Below, one piece after another: positions 1-11,085 of a stretch of DNA of 64,000 nt. Under the pieces are notes generated by a model. The model was not told the origin of the DNA and did not search any database. It was given only the letters and a program-made list of their open reading frames with translations. This stretch comes from Gnetum montanum. Taxonomy: Eukaryota; Streptophyta; Gnetopsida; Gnetales; Gnetaceae. The stretch spans positions 1 to 64,000 of the forward strand of contig MNCI01017854.1 of the NCBI GenBank assembly GCA_015680685.1. Direction: 5' to 3'. Position numbers and translations under genes: made by a program. Position 1 is the stretch's first letter; each line of letters opens with the position of its first letter.

Positions 1-825
1 TTAATATATTTCACTTAATTTAAAAAGCTGTTTTTAAAAACACCTATACAGAGAATTTCCTTTAGCAAGCACCCTGGCCTTCAATTTTCAACCCTGGCCA
101 TACATATGAATTTGATATACGATTTGGTGGAGAAAGTCTGATGTGATGGGCCGGGAAAAAAAAAGATTATCCCCAATAAATTTGCATACACGACGGCCAC
201 GGCGATGAAGCGGACAATAGTGAACGGATTAAAAATTCATTGAATATTTATCGCACCAAAGTCTGATCTCCGTGAACAGTGTCTGTCACGGTGCGCCTGC
301 AAATTTCACACCCCCTTTTTAAGGGATTATGACTTGTCGCAATCGAATTTTACGTGGCGAGAATTTAGCACTATTTTATCCACGATAAGGACTGTCACAA
401 TCATTTTTTTCTCCCAAGTAAACGGACTCGTAAGAACCGGACTTTAAGTTGAATGTGATACCTGAGAATTAAATTTAATTGTTAAGGAGCATCTTAACTC
501 CTCTGCCAAAGATGAAGAATAAAATGATGCAGCGGAACTATCACAAATGCCGTGGGGATGAAGCAGTAGTAGAGTGCATTTGTCAAAGTGTTTCGGACAT
601 AGAACAGAGAAAACGTTAAACGTTTTAATTCCTTTCGTCCAAGTCTTTAGGACCGGTTTTGTCCCTGTCCGAACTTTAACAGTCGAAATTTAGGCAAGGC
701 TAAATTACTTTTGTCAAAGTCTTTAACTGCCACGACGTGCACATAGAGATAACTGCCAGGAAAGTTTAGGACCGTGTTTTTCCAGACTTTAACAATCGAA
801 CTTTAAACATTTACACATCTATTTC
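1..825. other. Non-repeat flank with CpG-containing segments, no gene found
   Basis: No coding frame of useful length or retroelement similarity is visible. The stretch about 185-800 has many more CG dinucleotides than the rest of the window, which is strongly CpG-poor. A short module occurs twice, at about 640-700 and 760-808: a TTTAGGACCG core, then a T-rich run, then ACTTTAACAGTCGAA or ACTTTAACAATCGAA. This could be upstream sequence of a host gene beyond the window, but no transcript start can be assigned. Confidence 0.5.
610..626. repeat. 17-bp perfect palindrome
   Basis: AAAACGTT-A-AACGTTTT is a perfect inverted repeat with one central base and two CG steps. It lies in the CpG-containing flank. 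ACGT cores are bound by plant bZIP factors in general, but no target gene is visible. Confidence 0.5.
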
Positions 826-2080
826 ATTTTCCTTATATTTACCTTATCATTTTTTTACCTTTCATTAGCACAAAATTGTAAATATTAGGTAGATTGCCTG
901 AATGAAATTGTAAATATGAGGTAGATTGCCTCATGACCATGCAAGAAAAATGGGTTTAAGATTGCCCACAAGTTGGGCTTTTTGTTTTACTATAAATATA
1001 TGCACGAGGTAATTTTTATATTAACTTTTATATATATGTGTTTATGAATTGGCCAAAAGAATTTTCTAAGTTTTGATTCTCTCTTTAAAGTTTAATTGTT
1101 GAACAAGGTAACAAGTTTAATGAAAACCAAATTACTCTTCCATCTTCTCTTCCTCTACTCCTTTTACATTTTCCTTACACCCTATAAATCTAATTTACTA
1201 TGATTTATGCTAAAGATTGATGTTCAGGGAAAGGACCATGCCACATAAAGCTTATGATTTTTTTCTTAAATTTTACTACATATTTTGCAATATACTTAAT
1301 GATAACATATTAAGACACAAAAAGTTGAAAACATGTATTTACCCTTCACGTTTGAAGCAACATCATGTTATGAACATGAAGCCTTGAATCATTTCTTTAA
1401 GAACAGAAGTGAGTTAATCAACATTTTTTAGATCTTCACAAAGGCTTAATTTAGTTGCATTTTATGATAACTATCCTTAACACCTACACAACTATTTCAT
1501 ATTTCCTCACATTTACTTTAATTTTTTCCTACAATGCAAGCAAAATGGTTTTGAGATTGTCAACGAGTTGGGCTTCTTGTTGTGTTGTAAATATAAGCAT
1601 GATGCATATTTTCATTGTAATGAATATATATATATATATATGGAAAGGATTTTCTAAGTTTTAATTCTCTTTTTGTAGCCCAATTGTTGGACAAGGTAAC
1701 AAGTTTGATGAAAACCAAATTACTTTTGCATTTGCTCTTCCTCGACCCTTTTTTTCATTTTTCTTGCACCCTCTTGATCCAATTTGTTGTTTTGATGTTT
1801 GTTCAAAGTAGTTATATACTATTATTTATACACAATATTGATATTTAGGGAAAGAAGCATTCCATGAAAAGCTCATGATTTTTTTCTCAAATTTTGTTGC
1901 ATATTCTGTAATATATTTTAAGACAACATATTAGGAAAGAAATAGATTGAAAATATAGATTTGCCCTTCATGTGTGAAGCAACATCATGTTATGGACATT
2001 AAACCTTGAATTATTTCTTTGAGAACAAAAGTGATTTCATTATTATTATTTAGATCTCTAGAAAGGTTCAATTCTCAAGA
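826..2080. repeat. Imperfect direct duplication of about 600 bp
   Basis: Copy A (about 826-1445) and copy B (about 1480-2075) align along their length. Shared landmarks in order are: GAGTTGGGCTT; a TATA-like TATAAATAT or TGTAAATATAAG; TTTTCTAAGTTTT; ACAAGGTAACAAGTTT; ATGAAAACCAAATTACT; GAAGCAACATCATGTTATG; and TTAGATCT. The short frame at 1455-1664 lies in copy B, is not preserved in copy A and is not called a gene. The TATA-like box followed by AAG/GTAACAAG resembles a promoter, first exon and splice donor. The unit could also be two LTR-like repeats of an unknown element. Confidence 0.6.
873..931. repeat. Two tandem 27-bp copies
   Basis: AAATTGTAAATATTAGGTAG with its continuation occurs at 873-899 and again at 905-931, with one mismatch (ATATT versus ATATG). 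It sits at the start of the first copy of a larger direct duplication. Confidence 0.75.
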
Positions 2081-2092
2081 TAATGCTTAAGG

Positions 2093-2097
2093 AACAT
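2093..2097. other. Target-site duplication of E1, left copy (AACAT)
   Basis: AACAT immediately precedes the TGATAAAG start of the E1 LTR and is repeated at 45558-45562 immediately after the E1 3' LTR ends in CTCATCA. A perfect 5-bp duplication 43 kb apart fixes the outer limits of E1. Confidence 0.85.
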
Positions 2098-2229
2098 TGA
2101 TAAAGTGAATTTTTATCAGCTATGGAGCTATGATATTGCGTACTTGATATTAGGGCACAAGCTACGATGTTGGATATCCAATATTGCGGACACGTACCTA
2201 TATATAAATACGACACTTAGGTGTATGGT
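2098..2229 (+). repeat. E1 5' LTR, first fragment (U3)
   Basis: Begins TGATAAAGTGAAT exactly like the E1 3' LTR at 44688. It contains the GATATT/GATATC-type U3 boxes and a TATA-like TATATAAATAC at about 2199. It is cut at ATGGT by E3 and resumes at 10130. Reading across the cut restores the order seen at 44828-44850 of the intact 3' LTR. Confidence 0.9.
2225..2229. other. Target-site duplication of E3, left copy (ATGGT)
   Basis: ATGGT directly precedes the TGATGAGTAGC end of E3 and is repeated at 10125-10129 directly after the other end. Removing one copy and E3 rejoins the E1 LTR without a gap. Confidence 0.92.
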
Positions 2230-3079
2230 TGATGAGTAGCGAGGTACCCCTACGCTCAACCATACGAATATGAGCATGTACGCACGATCTAGTCGAACTC
2301 TGTGGACAGACTAGTTGTGGCACCTAAATAGTTATACATTGATCACAGTTCACTATCTTCCCACTTGGACTAGTATTTGCTTTGTCACACATGGTTTAGT
2401 CTAGAGTGAAGTGTATGATATGATTTCTAACACTATGCTACTCTTAAAGACAATGAGAAATAATCTAGATTAAGCTAACAAGCAATATGAAATAAGATCT
2501 AAGCTAGCCTAAGTGCGATGAGCATTCATCCTTAATCATCCATACACATCTTGGATTTTGTGTACTACTTCTGGAATTACCAAGCGCACATCACTCGAAG
2601 AACTACTTGATACGCTACTGGGTTATCACGTAGTGACACTTAAATGTTCATGATTAATACGTACTCATTCCGCATTAACAACAGGAATAGTAAATGATAA
2701 TAAAGAAATATTAACTAAGAAAACAATAAATAATAATTAACAATTAAACAATTTAAAACTAAGTGAATGCTGCAATGATGAAGTAATCTCGATCTTTATT
2801 GCTGATTGTATGTGTGTCCAAGTATGTCACACTCGAACAAGGTTCTGTACAATTACAAGCATCACACTGCTGCCATGCACTTGGGAAAAGAAACTAAAAA
2901 CTAACTAAAAGTTGACAAAAAGAATTAACCTTAAAGACTTACCAAAGACACCCCTCCTATGCGGTTGAGTGCTATATTTATATGCTAACATAGGAATCAT
3001 GATATTGTGTATATGATATCGTTACCCAGGCTGTGATATCGTGTACCTAATATCGGGCTTGGCAAACTATGATTCATCA
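2230..3079 (-). repeat. E3 3' LTR
   Basis: 850 bp, ends TGATGA and TCATCA on the plus strand. The minus-strand U3 side (about 2990-3079) carries repeated GATATC/GATATT words followed by a TATA-like TATAAATATAGC (about 2972-2983). A minus-strand polypurine tract (AGTTGTGGGGGTA, plus 3080-3092) directly precedes it. Confidence 0.88.
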
Positions 3080-3135
3080 TACCCCCACAACTGAATAAAA
3101 ACTTGTTCTTGAGTCAAACAAAATAAGAAATGAGT

Positions 3136-4692
3136 TCATTTGACTACTATGACATCTTGGGGGATGTTAAACAAGGATGTCATTACTTGTCCTTTTTGTA
3201 GCAAATGATTTGGAGCATCCTCATGTTTCACAGGAGTCATCGAGGGATCGGCTAGAACTTGAGCATCGCGTGCTCCTGTGAGATCCACTAGTGGCACAAT
3301 AGGAATGTTAAATGACTTTTTGATGTGATCTGCGACCAATTCTGCTACTCCAGCTGCATCTTGGTGTTGCATGACCACTACGGTGGCACCTTCACTAGTT
3401 TCTAATTGTATTTGAAATGATGCAGCATTCCCAGAAATCTGTTGTGACCAATGTGACTCCCCTTCTCCTGTTTGTATCGAAACCTCCCCCTTTGCATGAT
3501 CAATTAAGATTGTGGGTTGTATGACATCGTCAATTACCTTGAAGAGTTTGGCCTCATCATGACTTCTCTAATTGACTATTTTTGTGATGGCTCGTTGATG
3601 GTCAGTAATTTTGTAGCAGGGATGGTGGTTGGTCTTACTGGCCCATGGGCTATGTGCTGGGCCCTGCTTCCTATTGTCAACTAGGCCTCATGTCCAAAAT
3701 TTGGCTAGGCCCTATTGTTTGAGGTGTAGTGGGCCCAATCGTTTGCTCTTGTTCAGGCTCTAGTGTTTTACGAACATCTTTCCTTAGTGTTGGTGGCTTC
3801 AGTAATTCGGTATATGAGGCATTTTGAGCTTTTCTAGGGATGTCATTAGTGTACCCTAGAATTCTAGCATGCTAGCACAACTTCCTGATTAGATAGGGGA
3901 AGGGCAATGCAAACTTCCCTGTCTTGCGTTCTTTGAACTACCTCAATATTTCTATTAGATATAAATAGGGCAAATTGGCATCAACCTTGCCCATCAAGAT
4001 TCCGCTTCCTCTGGCCACATAGGTGGAGATCCTGTTTAGTCCCTTCGTTGGGAAGTTGTGATAAGTGTCAATTTTAAAATAGATTCTCTCTTCAAGGGTG
4101 AGTTCTGCATATGTTTTGTCCTCTTTTCCATACACCCTCTTTAGCTATACTTTTCATGCATCAGCATTAGAGTGGGTGGACAGATGAGCAACTTTGGTTC
4201 ATATATTCAGAAGATTCAGAACTTCTGCAATGGCCTTTGTCGAGAAATCAACTAAAATCCCACTAATGTTAGTGGTGGTGCCTTTCTCTTTATTATGCTA
4301 AAATTGATAAGTTTCTTGCAAATATCATTCTTCACTTCCTGAGAGGATAGGCTATAGTGGAGATCCTTTAAGTTAATCTTTGATCAGCTCAAGGGAAAAT
4401 TTGGTAAAAGGTCCAAAATTAAGTTTCACAATCACTACAACTGATGTGGACCTTTCCTAAATGGCATGAACGCATTATGGGGATAACGTGAGATGTTGTC
4501 CTTGTTTAGGTGCCCTACCTTCTCCACCTTCTGCTTGCCTAGATTGTGCAGTAACAAGGGTTTCTTGATGGATGCTAAATGATTGTGCCTCATTTTTTGC
4601 ATGTTCTAGGAGAGGTCCTTGACCTCTGCCTCTTCTTGGGCATTTGGTTGCACCTTGAAAGGGTCCTCCTTATTGTCCTCATTTAGGGCAAT
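3136..4692 (-). pseudogene. E3 ORF3, truncated accessory protein
   Basis: Minus strand. The splice-acceptor-like GATTACAG is followed by ATTGCCCT at the place where relatives have ATG, so the start codon has decayed. The conserved N-terminal domain is readable at 4135-3938 (LTLEERIYFKI, YVARGSGILMGK, NLP), after several stops. The 80-residue piece 3378-3136 starts MVMQHQDAAGVAELV and ends at IPQDVIVVK, and then the sequence runs into the polypurine tract. The long helical region and PWDVP tail present in E1, E2, E4 and E5 are missing, a loss of about 1.2 kb. Function unknown. Confidence 0.7.
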
Positions 4693-5163
4693 CTGTAATC
4701 ACACCGAGATCAATTGTTAGTAAGGTCATTTAACAAAATTTAATTATATTATACCTTCCTCATTGTCTTTAATGAGTTTTGAAATTTAATTACTTAGTGT
4801 GATTTCAGAGTTAGAAATTTTTCAAGGAAATTCTTCTAAAAGTTTTAATGTCAAGCCCAATGTGATCAGGTGACTCCAATAATAATTTTCATGATTTGCG
4901 TGAAGAAATAATATTAGTTTGGCATAAGTTCTTATCATTTCTTAAGATCATTTACCCCTATGATATCCTTTAGGTGACAATGAATTTTGAAAAAGTTATG
5001 CACAAATTAGAGCGTACCCCTCCCCGGAAACTGAGTTAAACACTCTGGGTTTAAGTATGTTCGATCAAAAGGGAAATCAGAGTGTGAACGAGCAAGATAT
5101 TAGCAGTTAAATGTTAGCCATGAAAAGCATGAAAAATTATGGAAGAAAATTGCAACAACTCCC

Positions 5164-5212
5164 CTCGCATCAATAGTTGAAAATGACNCTCGCATCAATA
5201 GTTGAAAATGAC
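5164..5212. other. Exact 24-bp duplication around an n, probable assembly join
   Basis: CTCGCATCAATAGTTGAAAA with GAC occurs at 5164-5187 and again at 5189-5212, separated only by n at 5188. An exact duplicate across a single ambiguous base fits two overlapping contig ends that were not merged. Confidence 0.75.
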
Positions 5213-5267
5213 ATCTACATGCATGCATGCATGGGGGGGTGGGGGGGATGGGCAGGGGTGGGTTTGG

Positions 5268-5375
5268 GGGAACATATATATAGGTTTTATGGACACGATA
5301 TCATGTATGCGCTAGCGCAGACCCGATATTGTGTCAGACCCAATACTAGGCACTCAATATCACGTCCCATCCAGA
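5268..5375 (-). promoter_or_regulatory. E3 internal U3-like promoter before ORF3
   Basis: In minus direction a cluster of GATATT/GATATC-type words (about 5375-5298) is followed by the TATA-like CCTATATATATG (5284-5273) and then the leader to ORF3. The same words in the same order (repeat cluster, then TATA) form the U3 of E3's own LTRs. It lies about 0.6 kb upstream of the ORF3 start. A G-rich run (5230-5270 on plus) lies just downstream of the TATA. Confidence 0.65.
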
Positions 5376-5399
5376 ATAGGGTACTTAGTAAAATTGATG

Positions 5400-6735
5400 A
5401 ATTTTTGAGTTTTCACAACTAAAAATGAAGGATTCAACTTAGATTTGAAAGATCTGGGGTAATGCTAAGTGGACATTAAGGCATCAAAAGTGGAATTATA
5501 CAATGAAGTTCTTGAATAGGGTGAGGAAAAAGGACATGTAGTGGTGTAAAGGAATGTTTGCATTGAAATGATGATAAAGGAAATAATAAATTTAGCAATG
5601 CAGTACTTGGAGGATATAAGATGATGTGGTGGTGTGCAATAAGTACCAATTACAAAAGTCACACAAGTGGGCCTCCCTAAAGTAGGTTCCAACCTATCAT
5701 GCCCTTACGTAACCACACCTTAAAATGTCCGTAGGCACTAGAAGGTTTAAATGTAATCTGCACTGGTGCAACAAAACACACACATTTTAAATACCACCAT
5801 GATGAGGTACGAATTCTATGCCACACAAGATACAAGTTAGAAATACTTGGACAATGGGATGAGAGGATTTGTAAAAGGGATTGTAGAGATCATGACATGA
5901 GGTATTTTACCCTTGGCACAATGAATCCAAAGTGTTGTGTATGATTAAGGTACCATTAGTCTTTCACTCCAAGATCAAAACCAAGTCCATACCTCTAATC
6001 AGTGACATCGCATTGTTTTATCTCGACGATAGATAACCATAAGAGCATCATGACAGCAAGGTGTACAATCACTTGGTTTTTTGTGCAAGGTAGGAGTGAT
6101 TTGAATTTCTCTGCGGCGTTTTCTTCTTGATCTTTTCTTTTCTATTTTTCTTCTTTTGGCAGCTTTGGCACTTTGTATTTTCCAATGGTGAACTAGAGAA
6201 TCCACGGACCTTTAGGCATGGATGCATGTCTTTCTAGTGGGACCCCCCAGAATAGCATTGAGTTACTTTATTGAGTAGCTTATCACAACTCTTACTCCCA
6301 TTTTTTGTCAGATCTACAAGGATTTTAGTAGAACCAAGCTACATGATAACACATACAGATGTCACCAAAGAGAATCCTCAAATTCCCTTGATGTCACACC
6401 CTTTCCATTCCCTCTTAGTCCGTCACTCGTCACTCTAGGCATAATGAGTACAAAGTTACTTTAAGTTTAAATGATGACAAGAATATCATTGTACCTAGAG
6501 TAGAACCTCTTATTAATAGAATGGGTGTGTGGATGTTATGGCTCATTGTCCAAATAATTAGTCCCTTGTGACTTGATAGCATATAACAACACCTCAAATG
6601 ATTGGTCACATGGGTATTTTATTCACAGATGAGATTACCCTCAAAAAGAAAAAACAAAAAATTGAAAAATGAAAAATTAGAGACAAAAAATTAGAAAACA
6701 AAAAATTCTAAAACTAAAGAAAATGAAAAACATTT
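5400..6735 (-). other. E3 noncoding spacer
   Basis: Lies between gag and the internal promoter. It holds an A-rich low-complexity tract on plus (6640-6735, T-rich in element sense) and a block at 6206-6245 shared by all five elements (element sense CTAGAAAGACATG then CATGCC). The short frames at 5465-5692 and 5999-6205 are not conserved in the other elements and are not called genes. Confidence 0.6.
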
Positions 6736-6736
6736 A

Positions 6737-9124
6737 TTAATTTTTCTTGTTAGAATGGGGGGTATCCCCCATGACTAAACCTTTGAGCATGGCAAGAATT
6801 AATAAATGGAAAGTTTGGATCCATGCATGTTGGAAATATTGGGGTCTAGTCATATCTAAACGACTAGGTGTCTTTTGATGTGGTTGCAGGAATGTACCCA
6901 AATTGGGGTTCACACACTTGATTAAAGTAGGCATAGTGGGGCAGATTATAAGATGTGGTCATGTGATAAGAAGCTGACCCACTATGACACCTTTGACCAT
7001 AATATAGTATGCAAGGATCGATATGCCTCCCTGCATGGTTATATTCATTGGGCTGCATGGTTGTTGGAGTGTTAATTGGTGACTTGGATAAGGTAACATA
7101 AGGTGTTAAGTTTGAAGAGGAAATTCCATCACAGTGTTGGGCTTGTGCTGAGTTGGAGGATGTAGTGGTTTCAAAACTATATTGTCTCTTTCTACGGTCA
7201 TGCCTAAAGAAAGGATGCTTTCGACGTTGTGGGGGATTTCCACTGTTGTTGACAGTAGTAGCACAAGTAATGTTTTTGGGTTGGTGCTATTATGCAAAAC
7301 CTTCTAGTACAATTGGTGGTGATATAGAAGGAGGTGAAGGATAAGAATATTGAGGGCAAGAAGAAGTGTAAGGAACATGAAGTGGTAATCCTGTGGAAGA
7401 GGATATGGGTTGATAGTACTCGGGAGAATGATAACGATGAGGTGAATTAGAGGATGTCAATCTAGTTGGAGAAATAGGGTGTTGAACATAATAAGCACTT
7501 GGTGTTGGGGCATACAAAGGTTGAGGCTAGTTTGGTGATGGTCTCCCCCACAACTAGGGGTTTTGCCACTGCGGTTGAACACAGTACTTCTATACAAAAT
7601 CCATATGTAGCATTCTTCCCCAATGTTCATGTAGATGTGACAAGATTGGGCATTGGCCTTTTGGGTGATCATATAGGAAAACATTGCATTGATAGTTCTA
7701 ATTTCCAGTTGGGCCCCTATCCTTATTTCCTTCAACCCTTCTTTCTGATTGTTGAATGGTGTTCGGTCTTGTTTCTCATTTTGGCACCCTTTGTTTGTTT
7801 TGGTTTTTAGAGTGATCATGTGTGCTTTTACCTTCGATAATATTTACATATTCTCCACATTTTTCATGTACCCATTCCATGATCTTATTAATCTTTACCT
7901 TGATTTCATTTAGTGATTTGATTTTAGTATTGGCAAAGATGAAGATGGTTCCACCTCCTCGCAGTGAGTTGATTTCTCCTCTACATGATTATGGACCTTC
8001 ATTACTTTAAAAGTTTGGTCCTATTGAGATCTTTCAACATTCTCCCATTTTTCTATCTCTCCTTCTTCTTTTGCTACCCACTTAATAAGCTCTTAGAATT
8101 GGTGGGTTCGTAGTTCATACAGTTGACCTGGGGCATACATCCCTAGGGTATCCCTTATTTCATTACGGAGCCCATCCATGATGTGATACATTAGCCTTTC
8201 CTCAGAGAACCCATGGCTTGGGCAGTTGTTTAACAATGAGTAATATCTTTCTAAGGCCATGTCCAAGGGTTCATGTTGCCCTTGTTTCCATTCTTGGATT
8301 TTTCTCCTCAAGGCTAACACTCTTGCACAAGTTTGATATCTTTCATTGAAGAATTCTACCATTGTCGGCCAATAGTAAATTGATTTCAGCTTTAAAGACT
8401 TGTATCATACTTTTGCTTAGCCAATGAGTGTCATAGGAAAGAGCTTAAGTCTTTTCCACCCATTATGAATATTGTTCCTTGCACAGGTGTTGTAGAAGGC
8501 TTGTAAATGATGTTGTAGATCTAAATCATAGCCTCTTGAAAACTTGGGAAAGTTGTTTAAATCAAGCTTGGGTAGATGAATTTCCTTACGATGCTTGTGG
8601 GATATTTGAATAGCCTCTGTTATATGCATTAGGTTGTTAGTAGCTAGTAGGGGTTCATTGTCACTAAGTAGGTTGTGAGTTTGTGAGTTGGGATGATGTT
8701 GTCTTTGTTCATGTTGATGTTCCTGATTTTGCCTGTGGGTTCAATTTTCATTTCTATGCTGAACCCTTGAGGAATAGTCATCCATGTCATGACCTAACAT
8801 TAAAATATTAGAGAAAGAGAGAGAATTGGAAGACTCATCATGACTTTTGTAAGTCTCCCAGTCGTCCCCTGATGTACTCTTGCTAATCATTGAGAAGGTC
8901 CTAGGCCTTATGGACCTCCTCATTCTAGGAGATGTCCCATCCTCGCTAGAGGTGTTTGAGTAGGATGTCAAGAGTCCTTGAGTGTCTTTGGGATGTCTAT
9001 GAACATATGAAACTCCTGCATAAGATTGGGTACTCCAAACTTCTTCTTCTTCATAAATTGCATTGGTTCTCCAATGAATTGCCTCGCCAGATGTTGCATT
9101 ACTATTGTCTTGTGAGAGAGACAT
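6737..9124 (-). pseudogene. gag: E3 gag polyprotein, relatively well preserved
   Basis: Minus strand. The start at 9124 (MSLSQDNSNATSGEAIHWRT) is about 135 bases inside the 5' LTR. The N-terminal stretch is open to 8741. The gag core follows at 8629-8417 (F.GYDLDLQHHLQAFYNTCA) and 8362-8093 (EWKQGQHEPLDMALERYYSL, IMDGLRNEIRDTLGMYAPGQ). A basic region and a Pro/Tyr/Ser-rich tail (about 7517-7290) precede a last conserved piece ending at 6737 (CILYYGQ, HAWIQ). Few stops and one or two frame changes make it the best preserved gag here. Its N-terminus matches E4 and differs from E1, E2 and E5. In an active element it would form the virus-like particle. Confidence 0.85.
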
Positions 9125-9240
9125 TGTTGTGAATTGTGTGTGACTCAGTTGAATTTAATTTCTTTTTTTTGAAAGATATATTGTTAATACTTTGTTACAA
9201 CAATCATATATGATATAATTGATCTAGATAACTAGCACCG

Positions 9241-9258
9241 TCCTCGACAACAGCACCA
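9241..9258 (-). other. E3 primer-binding site, tRNA-Asp type
   Basis: Read on the minus strand the bases after the LTR are TGGTGCTGTTGTCGAGGA. They match the complement of the plant tRNA-Asp 3' end (TGGCGCCGTTGCCGGGGA, recalled) except at transitions and one other change. Minus-strand cDNA synthesis would start here. Confidence 0.75.
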
Positions 9259-9259
9259 A

Positions 9260-10124
9260 TGATGAGTGGCGAGGTACCCCTATGCTCAACCATACAAATA
9301 TGAATGTGTACGTGCAATCCGGTTGAACTCTACGGATGAACTATTTATGGAACCAAGATAGTTATACATTGATTGTAGTTTTCCATCTTCCCACCTTGGA
9401 CTAGTATTTGCTTTGTCACGTATGGTTTAGTCCAGAGTGAGCTGTATGATGTAATTTCTAACACTGTGCTACTCCTAAAGACAATGAGAAATAATCTGGA
9501 TTAAGCTAACAAGAAAAATGATATAAGATCTAAGTTAGCCTAAGTGTGATGAGCATTCGTTCTTAATCATCCATATGCATCTTAGAGTTTGTGTACTACT
9601 TCTGGGATTACCAAGTGCACATCACTCGAAGCACTACTTGATACACTACTGGGTTACCATGTAGTGACACTTAAATGTTCATGATTAAGACATACTCATT
9701 CCGAATTAATAACAGGAATAGTAAATGATGATAAAGAAATATTAACTAAGAAAATAATAAATAATAATTAACAATTAAATAATTAAAAAGTATGTGAATG
9801 TTGCAATGATGAAGTAATCTTGATCTTTATTGCTGATTGTGTGTGTGTCCAAGTATGTCACACTCAAATAATGTTCCGTACAATTACAAGCATTACACTG
9901 TGGGCATGCACTTGGGAAAATAAACTAAAAACTAATAGAATTTGATAAAAAGACTTAACCCTAAAGACTTACCAAAGACATCCCTCCTATGCACCTGAGT
10001 GCTATATTTATATGCGAACACAGGAATCACAATGTCATGTATATGATATCATTACCTAGGCTACGATATCACATACCTGATATCGTGTACTTGATATTGG
10101 GACTTGGCAAACTGTGATTCATCA
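9260..10124 (-). repeat. E3 5' LTR
   Basis: 865 bp, plus-strand ends TGATGAGTGGC and GATTCATCA. It aligns along its length with 2230-3079 with scattered transitions. The U3 part near 10020-10124 has the GATATC/GATATT boxes. Confidence 0.88.
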
Positions 10125-10129
10125 ATGGT

Positions 10130-10865
10130 CCAAACAACAATTCTCATCCACCCTTACCAAAATTCTTTCAGTTTGTTTTCGTGAATTAGACTTAGCGATT
10201 AGAAGTGTGAATGCTTGCAATGTAGTGTGAATTAGTGATCGACATCTTTATTCAAGCATTTTGGACTTGGGCATAAGTGTGATTGGCAATAAAGATTAAT
10301 ATATTTCATACTATTGCAACATTCTCCTAGATTTAATGTTTTACTTAGAATAATATTTATTGTTTCTCTAGTTAATGTTTACTTTCCCATGCACTTTACT
10401 TTTATTGTTGTTAAGCATAATGAGTACAACTAATCTCAAGCACTTAAGTGTGAGTGCTTGGTAACCTAATAGTGCTATCACTTGGTTCTCTTGGTAGCAA
10501 AGTACTTGGTAATCCTAGTAATAGTTGCATGAAGCCCAAGGTGCATATGGAAGGTTAGGATCAAATACTAATTGCACTAGAGTAGACTAGACTTGTTTAC
10601 TATTTTCTTTAGAGTTAGAAACTATTTTCACTTTGCCATGTTTACTAGGAGTAGCAATGGCCCACCAACATCAACCTATCATATACCTCACTATGAGCTA
10701 AACCATACGTATCGATTATACTAGCTCCACATGGGAAGACAACGATTTTGAACTTTAATTGATTGTTAGCATAATCACATTGCCTCATCCACAGATTATG
10801 ATTGGGTTATGCATGAACACTTATATCTTGTATGGTTGGATGTTGGATTACTCCACCACTCATCA
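10130..10865 (+). repeat. E1 5' LTR, second fragment
   Basis: Continues the LTR interrupted at 2229, matching 44834-45557 from CCAAA.AACAATTCTCATCC to ACTCATCA. Includes the leader TTATTC..GCATTTT, AATAAAGATT and the long R/U5 region. A primer site follows. Confidence 0.9.
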
Positions 10866-10866
10866 T

Positions 10867-10884
10867 TGGCGTCATTGTTGGGAA
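10867..10884 (+). other. E1 primer-binding site, tRNA-Asp type
   Basis: TGGCGTCATTGTTGGGAA begins one base after the LTR end CATCA. It matches the tRNA-Asp complement at most positions, with differences mainly of the C-to-T/G-to-A kind. Confidence 0.75.
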
Positions 10885-11085
10885 CAAGTTAATGTATGCT
10901 TAGTAATTGATTTTGCAAAGTTAGTTGTACTTGAAACATAAAGTCAAACTTCATAACTCTAAGAAAAGCACACTTAAAATACCAAAAAATGACTTCAAAT
11001 AAGAACATCTCATCACTTACCAAGGAACTATAGATAAAAAATGACAAAATTAAAGAAGAAGAAGACTATAGTATGCCAATGCAGA

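Larger units (their letters stand above)
2230..10124 (-). mobile_element. E3: pol-less Athila-like element nested in the E1 LTR
   Basis: 7.9-kb element on the minus strand with LTRs 9260-10124 (5') and 2230-3079 (3') and a perfect ATGGT duplication. It holds a primer site, a gag with few breaks, an A-rich spacer (6640-6735 on plus), a conserved spacer block, a U3-like internal promoter and a shortened ORF3. No protease, RT, RNase H or integrase homology was found between gag (ends 6737) and the spacer. The same layout recurs in E4, so this looks like a mobilised non-autonomous family and not a private deletion. Its two LTRs look roughly 85 per cent identical by eye, mostly transitions. Confidence 0.88.

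Noticed and set aside
7153-7819. Several overlapping open frames on both strands (7153-7344, 7499-7810, 7457-7819)
   Set aside because: They overlap the Pro/Tyr/Ser-rich part of E3 gag; only the minus-strand pieces continue gag and the plus-strand ones are shadows.
10867-10884. tRNA gene fragment
   Set aside because: The 18-base match is to the complement of a tRNA 3' end at a fixed place after the LTR; it is a primer site and no cloverleaf surrounds it.
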